A program made the translations under genes and the position numbers. The notes below the pieces were generated by a model. That model did not search any database and had not been told where the DNA came from. It saw nothing but the letters and a program-made list of their open reading frames with translations. 16,928 nt of DNA from Spirochaeta sp. (GTDB lineage Bacteria > Spirochaetota > Spirochaetia > DSM-27196 > Alkalispirochaetaceae), in the NCBI GenBank assembly GCA_027859055.1, contig JAQIBO010000356.1:1-16928 (forward strand). The letters are read 5' to 3'. Shown here piece after piece: positions 1-7,226 of this stretch. The number at the start of each line of letters is the position of its first letter. The first letter of the stretch is position 1.

Positions 1-1
1 C

Positions 2-3000
2 AACGGATCCTCAACGATCGAGCAACACCTGCCGGGTGGGCGGGTACGCCGGGTCGATGCGTTTGGTGATGCGACGATCTACCGTCACGATGCGACGGGG
101 AGACCGACGCATGTCATCCATGGCGATGGAAGCGATCTCCGGATCGACTATATCGGCGATGAAACCCGGTATACGCACAACGGCGAGCTCCTCACCACCG
201 TGACGCGCGACCCTTACGGCCGGATTACCGCACGCTCATTTTCCGACGGGACGACAGAGCGGTACCGGTACGGGCACGGACCCCTGCCCGTGGAACTCAT
301 TGACCGACGGGGCGGACGCGAAGAGTGGCGCTGGGACCGTTTCGGACGCTGCGTCTACCACCGGAGTTCCGATGGATCCGAGGAGCGCTGGCAGTACGAT
401 GAGGATTCGACCCTGCACCGCGGACCGGAGGGCGATGAAACGCGCGTCCGATTTGACCCGGAAGGCCGCCCGGTGAAAATCACCACGAACGGGGAGGAAC
501 GAGTGTTCTCCTATGAGTCCGACGGTACGCTGGAGATTACCACACCCGATGGTTCAATTGAACGACGTTTTTTTGACCCCCTGTCCCGGGTGTTTGGCAT
601 GGATCCGATGACGCCTTTTACGCAGTATACCGACCGCCCGATACAACGGAATGCGGACGGTACGTTGCAGACCGCCTGGAACGGGTCTGATCGCGCGATC
701 ACCCCGCACTGGACCGGATTGACCGCGCAGCTCCGCGAGGCTGTCGGAACATCCGCAGAGGCGCTCTGGAGCAGCACGCTTGACCCGTATGGGCAGATCA
801 CCTCGCGGACAACCCCGGATTCAACCGAATTTGAGCTTCGATGGGACGCCGAAGGGCGGATACTCCGCCGCCGCGCCCCCGACGGCGCCGCAAGAACGTA
901 CCGATACGACCGTTCGGGCAATCTCGCCGGGTGGGAGGACCCGGCCTCAGACGTCGCCGTTACGATGGATGCACACCAACGAGCGGTCATCGCCCGCAGT
1001 CAAGGCGAAACGGTATACGTCCACGCGGTCCGGTTCGGACCGTACGGACGCCTTCACCGGGACGAGCAGACGGTTCCAACGATGCCCAAGTCAGGCGCCA
1101 CGGGAGCCGGTGAGGCGCGGGAGAGCGACGGAACACCTGAAAACAGTGCGGCGACGACAAACCAGCTTATTACGAGGATCGATCGGGACGCGGCCGGTCG
1201 AGCGGTCCGGCTCGAGTCAAATACCGTTTCTGAGACGTTCGATATCTCCTATTCTGGTGACGGGACGGAGGTCGCCATCGCCACCGGTGACTACACGGTC
1301 ACAACAGCCCCGCGCGGCACCACCTCGTCCAACGGTGAAAAGGCCTTGTCAGTAACGGTCGCCACACCGGCCGGAACGATCTGGAGGAGCTCCCACACGG
1401 TAACGGAAACGGTCCACGACGGGCACATCATCGTCGACCAGAGCGTCAACGATACGATCACCTTTTCCCACCGGCGCCGCAGCGGGTTTGAAGAGCTTCT
1501 CGACGCGGTGATCTATGTTCGTGATGATTTCGGGCGGATAATCGCCGAACAGACCTTGGACGGAACGCTCCACTCGTTCCGCTACGACGGCGCGGGCCGG
1601 TTGGAAGCGGTCGCACACAACGGGTCGGTACCATCCGGTTCGGCGGTGTCCGATGTTTCACAGATGCCCGCTACGACCACGCCTGCCGCAGCATTGTCCG
1701 CGCAGTGGAGCAGTATCCCCGGGCTTCGCGGTACACCGGAGGCGCCCCTCCGACTGACCGAGCACCGCTTACGGCGCTCCCCCGCCGGGCGTATCGTCAG
1801 CGGTGCCGACACAACCGCCGACGCCGCCGGCCGGCAGACCGCTATCGCCGATACCGCAATCGCCTACCACCCCGTTTCAGAACGGCCGCGGAACCTGCGG
1901 GACGGCGACAGTTCCTGGACGATCGATCGCCGGATCGACGGGGCCCCGGTCCGCTATGTCGACCACGCCGGCGCGGCAACGTACGGATGCACCGAACACC
2001 GGTTTGTCGCAAACGGGTACGCGGTGACCGTTCGGTACTGGGAACGGGAGACCGTGCCGTCGGAGACGAAGCCGTTGAACGCCACGTCGTCGGGCCGCTA
2101 CCTCCGGGCGACGACCGCCGATACGGCCGCGCCGGTGCACCATCGCGCTCTTGAAGTGCGGATCGATGACCGCCCGTTCCTGTACGTCGATGGAAACGAG
2201 GTCGTCGTCCCGTTTTCGGATATCCGCGGAACGATCCGCGGAGTGTATCGCCCCGGGGCTATTCCTCCGCAACCACGGTTTGTCGCGTTTCCGGCGATGC
2301 TGCTGTATCTTGCCACCGGCAGCCAACCGGAACGGGATATCCCGTCGCAGTCGCAGAACGGACTTCCCGTCGCGGTACCCTACGATACGGTCGTCAGCAC
2401 CCTGGAACACCTTCCGGGAGTAGATCTGCTGTTCGCACCGGAACGCGCTGTCTCCCCGCAGACCGGGACGTTCACCGCGGTGGACCCGTCGCTGGACGGA
2501 ATGGACTGGTACCAGTTCGCCGCGGGAGACCCGATCAACTTTCAGGACACCACCGGCCGCTACGTGGTCAGTGTGAAACACGGTCACGAACAGCAGGACG
2601 AACGCTGGAGCGAGGATTACCTCGGTTCATCGGCAGATACCACGGTCCACGATGCGGGATGCACCCTGGTCACGGTGTCCAACGCGATCAACCAGATCAC
2701 CGACGACGTTGTCACCGACCCTGGCCGTCTCAACCGGGCACTTACCGACACCTACTACGTTGACGACAACCTGCTTGCAAGTCGCGATGTTGAAACGATT
2801 CTGGCCGAAGCTACCGGCAACGCGGTCGCCCATGTATCGATTCAGCCGGAGGATGTTGACATCGATCGCGTCATCGATGCGATCGCCAACGATCCGAATA
2901 CCTCATACGTGGTGTCCGCGCGGATTCAGACCTACTCCGACACAAAGGACGGCGGACGCCAGTACTATCCGCATTCTCTGAGCGTCTCCGGCTTCGATAA

Positions 3001-3115
3001 CGACAACGTTCCGATCTTCCGCGATACCAGTAACCGCCGCCGGACAGGGCCCGACCCCGATGAAACGGTGTTGCGCTACGACGTGTATGCAACCTCCAAA
3101 TGCCCGGCGTACTGA
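2..3115 (+). CDS. RHS/YD-repeat protein, 5'-truncated by the window, with C39-like peptidase tip
   Basis: The reading frame is open from the first bases of the window, so the true start lies upstream; the GTG at 200 is only an internal codon. Most of the product consists of YD repeats (YRYD, FRYD, YRYG, followed by G-R-L/I and D-G-T/S turns), the beta-strand shell of RHS and teneurin-type proteins. A degenerate core-terminating motif follows at about 2483-2563 (a VDP Asp codon at 2483, then DPINFQDTTG ending near 2557). The last ~190 residues differ in style and resemble the C39-like peptidase family: QQDERW at 2591-2608, Cys of DAGCTLV at 2660, His of PHSLSV at 2972 and Asp of FRDTSN at 3023 match the expected oxyanion Gln, catalytic Cys, His and Asp in order. 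By family knowledge RHS proteins are exported and carry variable C-terminal effector domains; peptidase activity is inferred. The RHS call is firm, the tip call good. No immunity-like gene follows before ndk. Confidence 0.9.
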   Translation, partial: NGSSTIEQHLPGGRVRRVDAFGDATIYRHDATGRPTHVIHGDGSDLRIDYIGDETRYTHNGELLTTVTRDPYGRITARSFSDGTTERYRYGHGPLPVELIDRRGGREEWRWDRFGRCVYHRSSDGSEERWQYDEDSTLHRGPEGDETRVRFDPEGRPVKITTNGEERVFSYESDGTLEITTPDGSIERRFFDPLSRVFGMDPMTPFTQYTDRPIQRNADGTLQTAWNGSDRAITPHWTGLTAQLREAVGTSAEALWSSTLDPYGQITSRTTPDSTEFELRWDAEGRILRRRAPDGAARTYRYDRSGNLAGWEDPASDVAVTMDAHQRAVIARSQGETVYVHAVRFGPYGRLHRDEQTVPTMPKSGATGAGEARESDGTPENSAATTNQLITRIDRDAAGRAVRLESNTVSETFDISYSGDGTEVAIATGDYTVTTAPRGTTSSNGEKALSVTVATPAGTIWRSSHTVTETVHDGHIIVDQSVNDTITFSHRRRSGFEELLDAVIYVRDDFGRIIAEQTLDGTLHSFRYDGAGRLEAVAHNGSVPSGSAVSDVSQMPATTTPAAALSAQWSSIPGLRGTPEAPLRLTEHRLRRSPAGRIVSGADTTADAAGRQTAIADTAIAYHPVSERPRNLRDGDSSWTIDRRIDGAPVRYVDHAGAATYGCTEHRFVANGYAVTVRYWERETVPSETKPLNATSSGRYLRATTADTAAPVHHRALEVRIDDRPFLYVDGNEVVVPFSDIRGTIRGVYRPGAIPPQPRFVAFPAMLLYLATGSQPERDIPSQSQNGLPVAVPYDTVVSTLEHLPGVDLLFAPERAVSPQTGTFTAVDPSLDGMDWYQFAAGDPINFQDTTGRYVVSVKHGHEQQDERWSEDYLGSSADTTVHDAGCTLVTVSNAINQITDDVVTDPGRLNRALTDTYYVDDNLLASRDVETILAEATGNAVAHVSIQPEDVDIDRVIDAIANDPNTSYVVSARIQTYSDTKDGGRQYYPHSLSVSGFDNDNVPIFRDTSNRRRTGPDPDETVLRYDVYATSKCPAY

Positions 3116-3144
3116 TTGCAACGGGGCGCCGTCCCCGCCATAAT
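3116..3144 (+). promoter_or_regulatory. Predicted promoter for ndk
   Basis: TTGCAA (3116-3121) and CATAAT (3139-3144) are separated by exactly 17 bp, matching the sigma-70 consensus at 4/6 and 5/6 positions. The site begins immediately after the RHS stop codon. The -10 ends 7 nt before the ndk ATG, so transcription would start at or next to the start codon. The spacer contains a 5-bp inverted repeat, CGGGG/CCCCG (3122-3126 and 3133-3137). Predicted by eye only. Confidence 0.5.
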
Positions 3145-3151
3145 GCCCGCC

Positions 3152-3604
3152 ATGGCATACGAAAAGACATATGTAATGTTGAAACCCGGCGTCCTTCAAC
3201 GCCGGGTCCTCGGAGAGATCCTCCAACGAATCGAACGGAAAGGCCTGAAGATCATCGGCCTCAAGATGATGCAGATACCTCAAGACCGTGCGGAGACGCA
3301 CTATGCCGAGCACGACGGCAAGCCGTTTTTTGGAGATCTGATCTCGTATATCACCTCCGGACCGGTGGTCGCCTTCGTTGTTGCCGGAGAGGATGCGATC
3401 TCCCGCGTCCGTCTCCTCGCGGGGGCCACCAAAGTTGAGCAGGCGCAGCCGGGGACGATCCGGGGCGATTACGCCGCGGTCACAACAAAGAACATCATTC
3501 ACGCGTCGGACTCGCCGGAGAGTGCTGATCGGGAGATCGGGCTGTTTTTTGAAACCGACGAGATCTCCGAATGGGACGACCCCAACGCGGATTGGACGGT
3601 CTGA
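3152..3604 (+). CDS. ndk: Nucleoside diphosphate kinase
   Basis: This 150-residue protein has the usual size of a bacterial nucleoside diphosphate kinase, which transfers the gamma phosphate of ATP to (d)NDPs through a phosphohistidine and balances nucleotide pools in the cytoplasm. The N-terminus has the family start (YVMLKPGVLQRR), followed by the GEIL-RIE-KGLKIIGLKMM strand-helix region. The catalytic His is residue 117 in NIIHASDSPESA, the hallmark NDK signature, followed by the conserved EI-LFF C-terminus. The common KPDG is replaced by KPGV, a variant seen in some bacterial lineages. I chose ATG 3152 because homology begins at its second residue; in-frame TTG 3116 and ATG 3143 only add unconserved residues. 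No Shine-Dalgarno is visible, but a -10-like CATAAT ends 7 nt upstream, suggesting a leaderless transcript. pepF follows after 15 nt and is probably co-transcribed. Confidence 0.95.
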   Translation: MAYEKTYVMLKPGVLQRRVLGEILQRIERKGLKIIGLKMMQIPQDRAETHYAEHDGKPFFGDLISYITSGPVVAFVVAGEDAISRVRLLAGATKVEQAQPGTIRGDYAAVTTKNIIHASDSPESADREIGLFFETDEISEWDDPNADWTV

Positions 3605-3619
3605 CCGGAGGACGCATCC

Positions 3620-5407
3620 ATGAACAATCCGATTCCGCGATGGTCCCTTGAACAGATTTACCCCGGTCCCGAGAGCGCCGCGTTCTCCGCCGATCTTGAC
3701 GTGTTAAAGGAAACCATCGCGGAGGCGGAGCGTATTCTGGAGAAGAGCGCCCCGGAAGATCCGGTCGCGTGGCTCCGACAGGTGCTCCCGGTGTACGACC
3801 GGTGTACCGATCTGTTCGAAAACCTCGAGAGTTTCGCCTACGCCTCGTACTCGGTAGATACCGGGAATACCGCTGCGCAGCAGGCGCTCAGCGCAGTCGG
3901 GGTCCTGTCCGTTCCACTGTCGGGAATGGCCGTGCGCTTTCGCAGCGCCGTCGCGGCGTTGCCCGGCACGGTTGAAGAGCTCCTTGCAGAGGCCGAAGAT
4001 CTTTCCGGATATCGCTTCATGCTTGAAGAGACCCGTCTGTTTCAGCAACGGCAGTTGTCTCCTGCGGAGGAAGGCCTCGCCGCGGATCTTGCGCGATCCG
4101 GCGCCGACGCGTGGTCGCGGCTCCACGAAACGGTGTCGTCCACCCTGCAGGCGACGTGGAATCCCGAAACCGGCGAGACAAAGAGCGTGGTTGAGCTGCG
4201 GGCCCTCGCGTATGACGCCGATCGCGACCGCAGAAGACGGGCGTGGCAGTTGGAACTGGCGTCGTGGCAGCGAGTTGAAACGCCGCTGGCGTTCGCGCTC
4301 AACGGCGTGAAAGGGACGACCGCCACATTGAACTCGCGGCGGGGGTGGCGATCCACCCTGGAGCGCTCCACCCGGCAGAATCGGCTTTCCGACACGACCC
4401 TGACAACCCTGCTCTCGGAGATGCGCCGGGCCCTCCCGCTCTTTCGCCGCTACCTCCTGGCAAAGGCGAAGTATCTCGGGCTTCCGCGCCTCTCGTTTTA
4501 CGATCTGTTTGCACCGGCCGGCGACAGCGGTCCCCACTGGACCTTTGATGCGGCGGTGGCCTACATCGAAGAAAAACTCGGCGAGTTCGACGAGGAGCTC
4601 GGCTCCTTTGTTCGCACCGCCCGGGATCACCGCTGGATCGACGCACAACCGCGCTCCGCCAAAGTGGGCGGCGCCTATTCGATCGATTTTCCCCTCGCCC
4701 GGGAAAGTCGGATTCTGGCCAATTTTGACGGGTCCTACGATGGAGTCAGTACGCTGGCGCACGAACTGGGCCACGCCTGGCACTCCCATCTCATCTTTGA
4801 CCTTCCCCCGTCCCAGCGGCAGTACCCGATGACCCTCGCGGAGACCGCCAGCATATTCAACGAGACGCTGTTGTTTTACCGGACCCTTGAGGAAACGGAG
4901 ACGGTTCCCCGGCGCCTGTATATTCTGGAGCAGTTCTTGCAGAACGCGACGCAGATTATCGTTGACATCCTCTCACGGTTTGAATTCGAGTCGACGGTCA
5001 TGGAGCGGCGGACGGACCGGGAACTACCGGCGGCGGAACTGTGCGAGGCGATGCTCGCCGCCCAGAAAGCCACCTATGGCGACGCCCTGAACCCCGAGGA
5101 ACTCCATCCGTACATGTGGGCGGTCAAGGGGCACTACTACCGGGCGGACCTGGCGTTCTACAACTTTCCCTACGCCTTTGGTGAGCTCTTCGGGCTCGGC
5201 CTGTACGGTCAATTTGAGGAGAATCCCGGCGAGTTCCGCCTCCGCTACCGCGCGCTGCTGCGGGAAACGGGACGCAATCAGGCGGCCGCCGTCGCGGCGG
5301 GCGTCGGATTTGATATCGAATCGCCGGGGTTCTGGCGTGGTGCCGTCGACCGAATCGAGGGTATGGTCCGGGAGTTTGAGACCGCCGCACAGAACGCCGG
5401 GCACTGA
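3620..5407 (+). CDS. pepF: Oligoendopeptidase, PepF/M3 family
   Basis: This 595-residue protein is the normal length for the pepF/M3 family of zinc metallopeptidases, cytoplasmic enzymes that cut short peptides. The zinc site is clear: HELGH at residues 381-385 (nt 4760-4774) supplies two His ligands and the catalytic Glu, and E408 in ETASIFNE (nt 4841) is the third ligand. LSFYDLFAP near residues 292-300 and the C-terminal run of aromatic motifs (HPYMWAVKGHYY, FYNFPYAFGELFGLGLY) are typical of the M3B clan rather than of thimet oligopeptidase. There is no signal peptide. A GGAGG Shine-Dalgarno at 3607-3611 sits about 8 nt before ATG 3620. It follows ndk by 15 nt, so it probably shares the ndk transcript; no functional link to ndk is implied. 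The exact PepF subgroup was not resolved. Confidence 0.93.
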   Translation: MNNPIPRWSLEQIYPGPESAAFSADLDVLKETIAEAERILEKSAPEDPVAWLRQVLPVYDRCTDLFENLESFAYASYSVDTGNTAAQQALSAVGVLSVPLSGMAVRFRSAVAALPGTVEELLAEAEDLSGYRFMLEETRLFQQRQLSPAEEGLAADLARSGADAWSRLHETVSSTLQATWNPETGETKSVVELRALAYDADRDRRRRAWQLELASWQRVETPLAFALNGVKGTTATLNSRRGWRSTLERSTRQNRLSDTTLTTLLSEMRRALPLFRRYLLAKAKYLGLPRLSFYDLFAPAGDSGPHWTFDAAVAYIEEKLGEFDEELGSFVRTARDHRWIDAQPRSAKVGGAYSIDFPLARESRILANFDGSYDGVSTLAHELGHAWHSHLIFDLPPSQRQYPMTLAETASIFNETLLFYRTLEETETVPRRLYILEQFLQNATQIIVDILSRFEFESTVMERRTDRELPAAELCEAMLAAQKATYGDALNPEELHPYMWAVKGHYYRADLAFYNFPYAFGELFGLGLYGQFEENPGEFRLRYRALLRETGRNQAAAVAAGVGFDIESPGFWRGAVDRIEGMVREFETAAQNAGH

Positions 5408-5480
5408 ACGGCGGGCGCTGAGCAGCCGCGCCCCTGCCGTGATTGCCGCTTGCCGTTCCAGATGACTACGTTACAAGGTA

Positions 5481-6428
5481 ATGGACTCTTTACTGCGCCC
5501 CCACGACCGGCGCCTGATCGTAACCGCAGATGACTTCGGTGCTGCAGATTGTATTGACAATGCGATCCGCTCGGCGATCCGGATCGGTCAGGTTTCAGCG
5601 GTCAGCGCGCTGACAAACTACCCACGAGCCCCCGCCGCCCTAGGCGATCTGTTCGCCGAATTTCCTTAGGTGGATATCGGCGTCCATCTGAATATAACCA
5701 GCGGCCCTCCCCGGACCGATCCAGCCGCACTCGCCACTATTCTGACTGACGCCGGAGAGTTTCGCGGCCTGTCGGCGCTGATGGACCGGTTGGGACAGAT
5801 CCGCATGGACGCCGTGGAAACCGAACTTCGCGCACAGATAGACGTCCTCACGGCGCTCGGTATCACCCCGGATCACCTGAGCAGCCACCACAACATCCTT
5901 GCGATCTATCCGCCGTTTCAGGATCTTCTTGTCCGCCTTGCCCGGGCATATGCGCTTCCGATTCGCAAACCGATCGCGATCAGCCAGACCCACACGCGGC
6001 GGTACGGGTACGCAAAAACGCGCCAGCGGGCGAACCGGAGCATCCTGGGCTTTATCTGGCGCCGCCCGTATCGCGCAATACGGTTGCTTCCCGGTACCTA
6101 CCTGCGGCTTCTTCAATCAAAACGGCTTCTGGTACGACAGAACGTTCAGGCGCCGGACCACCTCATCGATTCGCTGTACGGCGGCGCGTCGGTACGCAAC
6201 ATCCGGCATATTTTGCAGCACCTTCCCACTGGCGTTTCGGAACTCGTGGTCCACCTTGGAGAGTGCGATAGTGTCGAAGATTTACCGCAAGGAATCGAGA
6301 CGGCACTGCTGCAGGATAGAACGATTGAACGAAATCTGATTCTGAACGGAACGCTTCGGATCATGATGGACCGCGAGGAAATCAGACCGGCACGATTCCG
6401 GGACCTCGCCGGTGGGCGCCCGGGGTGA
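5481..6428 (+). pseudogene. YdjC/ChbG/HpnK-family carbohydrate deacetylase interrupted by an in-frame TAG
   Basis: One frame of 316 codons encodes a YdjC/ChbG-type deacetylase, a divalent-metal enzyme family that removes N-acetyl groups from sugars. The metal-site motifs appear in order: TADDFG (residues 15-20), GVHLN (67-71, His at nt 5685) and SSHHN (134-138, His at 5886 and 5889), with VHLGE late in the protein in place of the commoner HPG. Codon 63 (nt 5667-5669) is TAG, where homologues usually read Glu before the diGvHlN strand; GAG to TAG is a single change. The stop separates the Asp ligand from the His ligands, so neither fragment alone could form the site. A GTG lies directly after the stop but has no Shine-Dalgarno. 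The rest of the frame is free of stops and frameshifts, so the lesion is recent, a sequencing error, or read through. ATG 5481 has AAGG too close (2 nt) to be a good ribosome site; TACGTT ends 8 nt upstream. Confidence 0.85.
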
Positions 6429-6432
6429 GCCC

Positions 6433-6461
6433 TTTACAATCCCGGCTCTTTTATCTATCTT
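6433..6461 (+). promoter_or_regulatory. Promoter of tRNA-Cys
   Basis: TTTACA (6433-6438) and TATCTT (6456-6461) are separated by 17 bp, 5/6 and 4/6 matches to the sigma-70 hexamers. The predicted start near 6468 is about 6 nt before the mature tRNA 5' end. The promoter begins 4 nt after the deacetylase stop, so the tRNA is transcribed independently. Confidence 0.65.
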
Positions 6462-6473
6462 TGCTCCCTACGC

Positions 6474-6545
6474 GGCGCCGTACCCAAGTGGTAAGGGAGA
6501 GGCCTGCAAAGCCTTCATTCGCCGGTTCGAATCCGGCCGGCGCCT
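6474..6545 (+). tRNA. tRNA-Cys (GCA)
   Basis: The 72-nt sequence folds into a full cloverleaf. The 7-bp acceptor GGCGCCG (6474-6480) pairs with CGGCGCC (6538-6544). The D stem is CCC/GGG. The anticodon stem is GAGGC/GCCTT with loop CTGCAAA, placing anticodon GCA at 6506-6508. The variable loop is 5 nt, and the T stem GCCGG/CCGGC encloses TTCGAAT. The discriminator is U (6545), a known identity base for cysteinyl-tRNA synthetase. CCA is not encoded, so it must be added by a nucleotidyltransferase. It has its own promoter and terminator. Confidence 0.97.
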
Positions 6546-6548
6546 GTT

Positions 6549-7160
6549 TCAGCGGGCTCCTCCGTCGGAGGGGCCCGCTTTTTTATCGCCGTTTCGTCGG
6601 TGCACTTCATAAAACCGCAGCGCCACATGCATCATCGCGTGGTCAAACTCTCCGTGCCGTTTGCCGGTTATGAGCTCCTCCGGCGGCACCAGTTCCACAT
6701 CGATTATTTCGTTCGGATCCAGGTCCTGACCGCCAACCGGCGTACAGTCTTCCGCCAGGTAGGTGTAGCACCGGTTTCCCATGAGCGCCGGATTGGGATT
6801 GATATCTCCAAGCAGCGCCATACTCCCCGGACGGTATCCGGTTTCTTCCTCCAGTTCCCGCGCTACCGCGGCCTCAGGATCTTCGCCACGTTCAACCACG
6901 CCACCGGGAAACTCGAGGCTGACTTGCATACTGCCGTGGCGAAACTGCCGGACCATCACCAGACACTCGTCACCCTGCGCGTTTCTGGTGATCGCAACGA
7001 CGTTCGCCCAGTCCGGGGTATCCATGACGTAGTACCGCGCCGTCCGGCCGTCGGGGGCGCGGCGCGTGCTTTCAATCACAGAAAACACATGCGCGTCAAA
7101 AACGTGCGTTTTGGTAATTTCGGTCCAGTGGAGATGGCTGTCGCCGGTATCATCGTTCAT
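6549..7160 (-). CDS. NUDIX hydrolase, ADP-ribose pyrophosphatase-like
   Basis: The 203-residue product has a complete NUDIX box at about residues 87-109: G, VVERG, E, seven residues, REL, EE, TG, fitting GX5EX7REUXEEXGU, with the RELEEETGY core that binds catalytic Mg2+. The surrounding layout (VVAIT strand, VRQFRHG, SLEFPGG before the box, and a long tail with PNPALMGNRCYTYLAED after it) resembles the ADP-ribose/nucleoside diphosphate sugar pyrophosphatase group. The enzyme would split nucleoside diphosphates linked to another group in the cytoplasm; the actual substrate is not readable. I chose ATG 7160 over the GTG two codons upstream. There is no Shine-Dalgarno; TAGTAT ends 8 nt before the ATG on the coding strand. 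The C-terminal tail (KKAGPSDGGAR) is encoded within the tRNA-Cys terminator and is unlikely to be conserved. It is divergent from ravA. Confidence 0.9.
   Translation of the reverse strand: MNDDTGDSHLHWTEITKTHVFDAHVFSVIESTRRAPDGRTARYYVMDTPDWANVVAITRNAQGDECLVMVRQFRHGSMQVSLEFPGGVVERGEDPEAAVARELEEETGYRPGSMALLGDINPNPALMGNRCYTYLAEDCTPVGGQDLDPNEIIDVELVPPEELITGKRHGEFDHAMMHVALRFYEVHRRNGDKKAGPSDGGAR
6551..6584 (+). terminator. Rho-independent terminator of tRNA-Cys
   Basis: An inverted repeat starting AGCGGGCTCC and ending GGCCCGCT (6551-6579) forms a stem of about 13 bp with one G-T pair and a tiny loop, followed by a T run (6579-6584). It starts 5 nt after the tRNA. The same bases encode the last ~10 residues of the convergent NUDIX gene on the minus strand. 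In that direction the hairpin has no long T run, so it should mainly terminate the tRNA transcript. Confidence 0.9.
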
Positions 7161-7165
7161 ACGCA

Positions 7166-7178
7166 CCGATACTATCGG
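7166..7178. repeat. Palindrome between the NUDIX gene and ravA
   Basis: CCGATA (7166-7171), one central base, then TATCGG (7173-7178) is a perfect 6-bp-arm palindrome. It lies 5 nt from the NUDIX start codon and overlaps the proposed NUDIX -10, so it could be an operator. No regulator is identified. Confidence 0.4.
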
Positions 7179-7198
7179 ATAACCACCCGCCTTGACAG
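7169..7198 (-). promoter_or_regulatory. Possible promoter for the NUDIX gene
   Basis: On the minus strand CTGTCA (7198-7193) and TAGTAT (7174-7169) are separated by 18 bp, each a 4/6 consensus match. The -10 ends 8 nt before ATG 7160. Its -35 overlaps, on the opposite strand, the TTGACA proposed for ravA. Weak prediction. Confidence 0.3.
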
Positions 7199-7220
7199 GT
7201 CGACGAGAAAGGGAAAGATT
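7192..7220 (+). promoter_or_regulatory. Possible promoter for ravA-viaA
   Basis: A perfect TTGACA (7192-7197) is followed after 17 bp by AAGATT (7215-7220), only a 3/6 -10 match. Transcription would start at about 7227, the A of the ravA ATG, so the message would be leaderless. Confidence 0.4.
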
Positions 7221-7226
7221 ATCGAT

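Noticed and set aside
200..202. GTG at 200 as the start of the RHS gene
   Set aside because: The frame is open to the window edge and the upstream residues continue the YD-repeat pattern (YRHDATGRP), so the gene starts outside the window.
3704..4789. Long minus-strand open frame (361 codons)
   Set aside because: Lies wholly opposite pepF in a GC-rich region; its composition is Arg/Gly/Pro-rich with no recognisable motif, typical of a shadow frame.
5667..5669. TAG in chbG as a recoded sense codon (pyrrolysine or alternative code)
   Set aside because: TAG terminates viaA and tctC here, no suppressor tRNA is seen, and a single GAG to TAG change explains it more simply.
6600..7226. Upstream in-frame extension of ravA (about 209 extra residues)
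   Set aside because: It is antisense to the well-supported NUDIX gene, has no family similarity, and RavA homologues begin about 40 residues before Walker A, matching ATG 7227.
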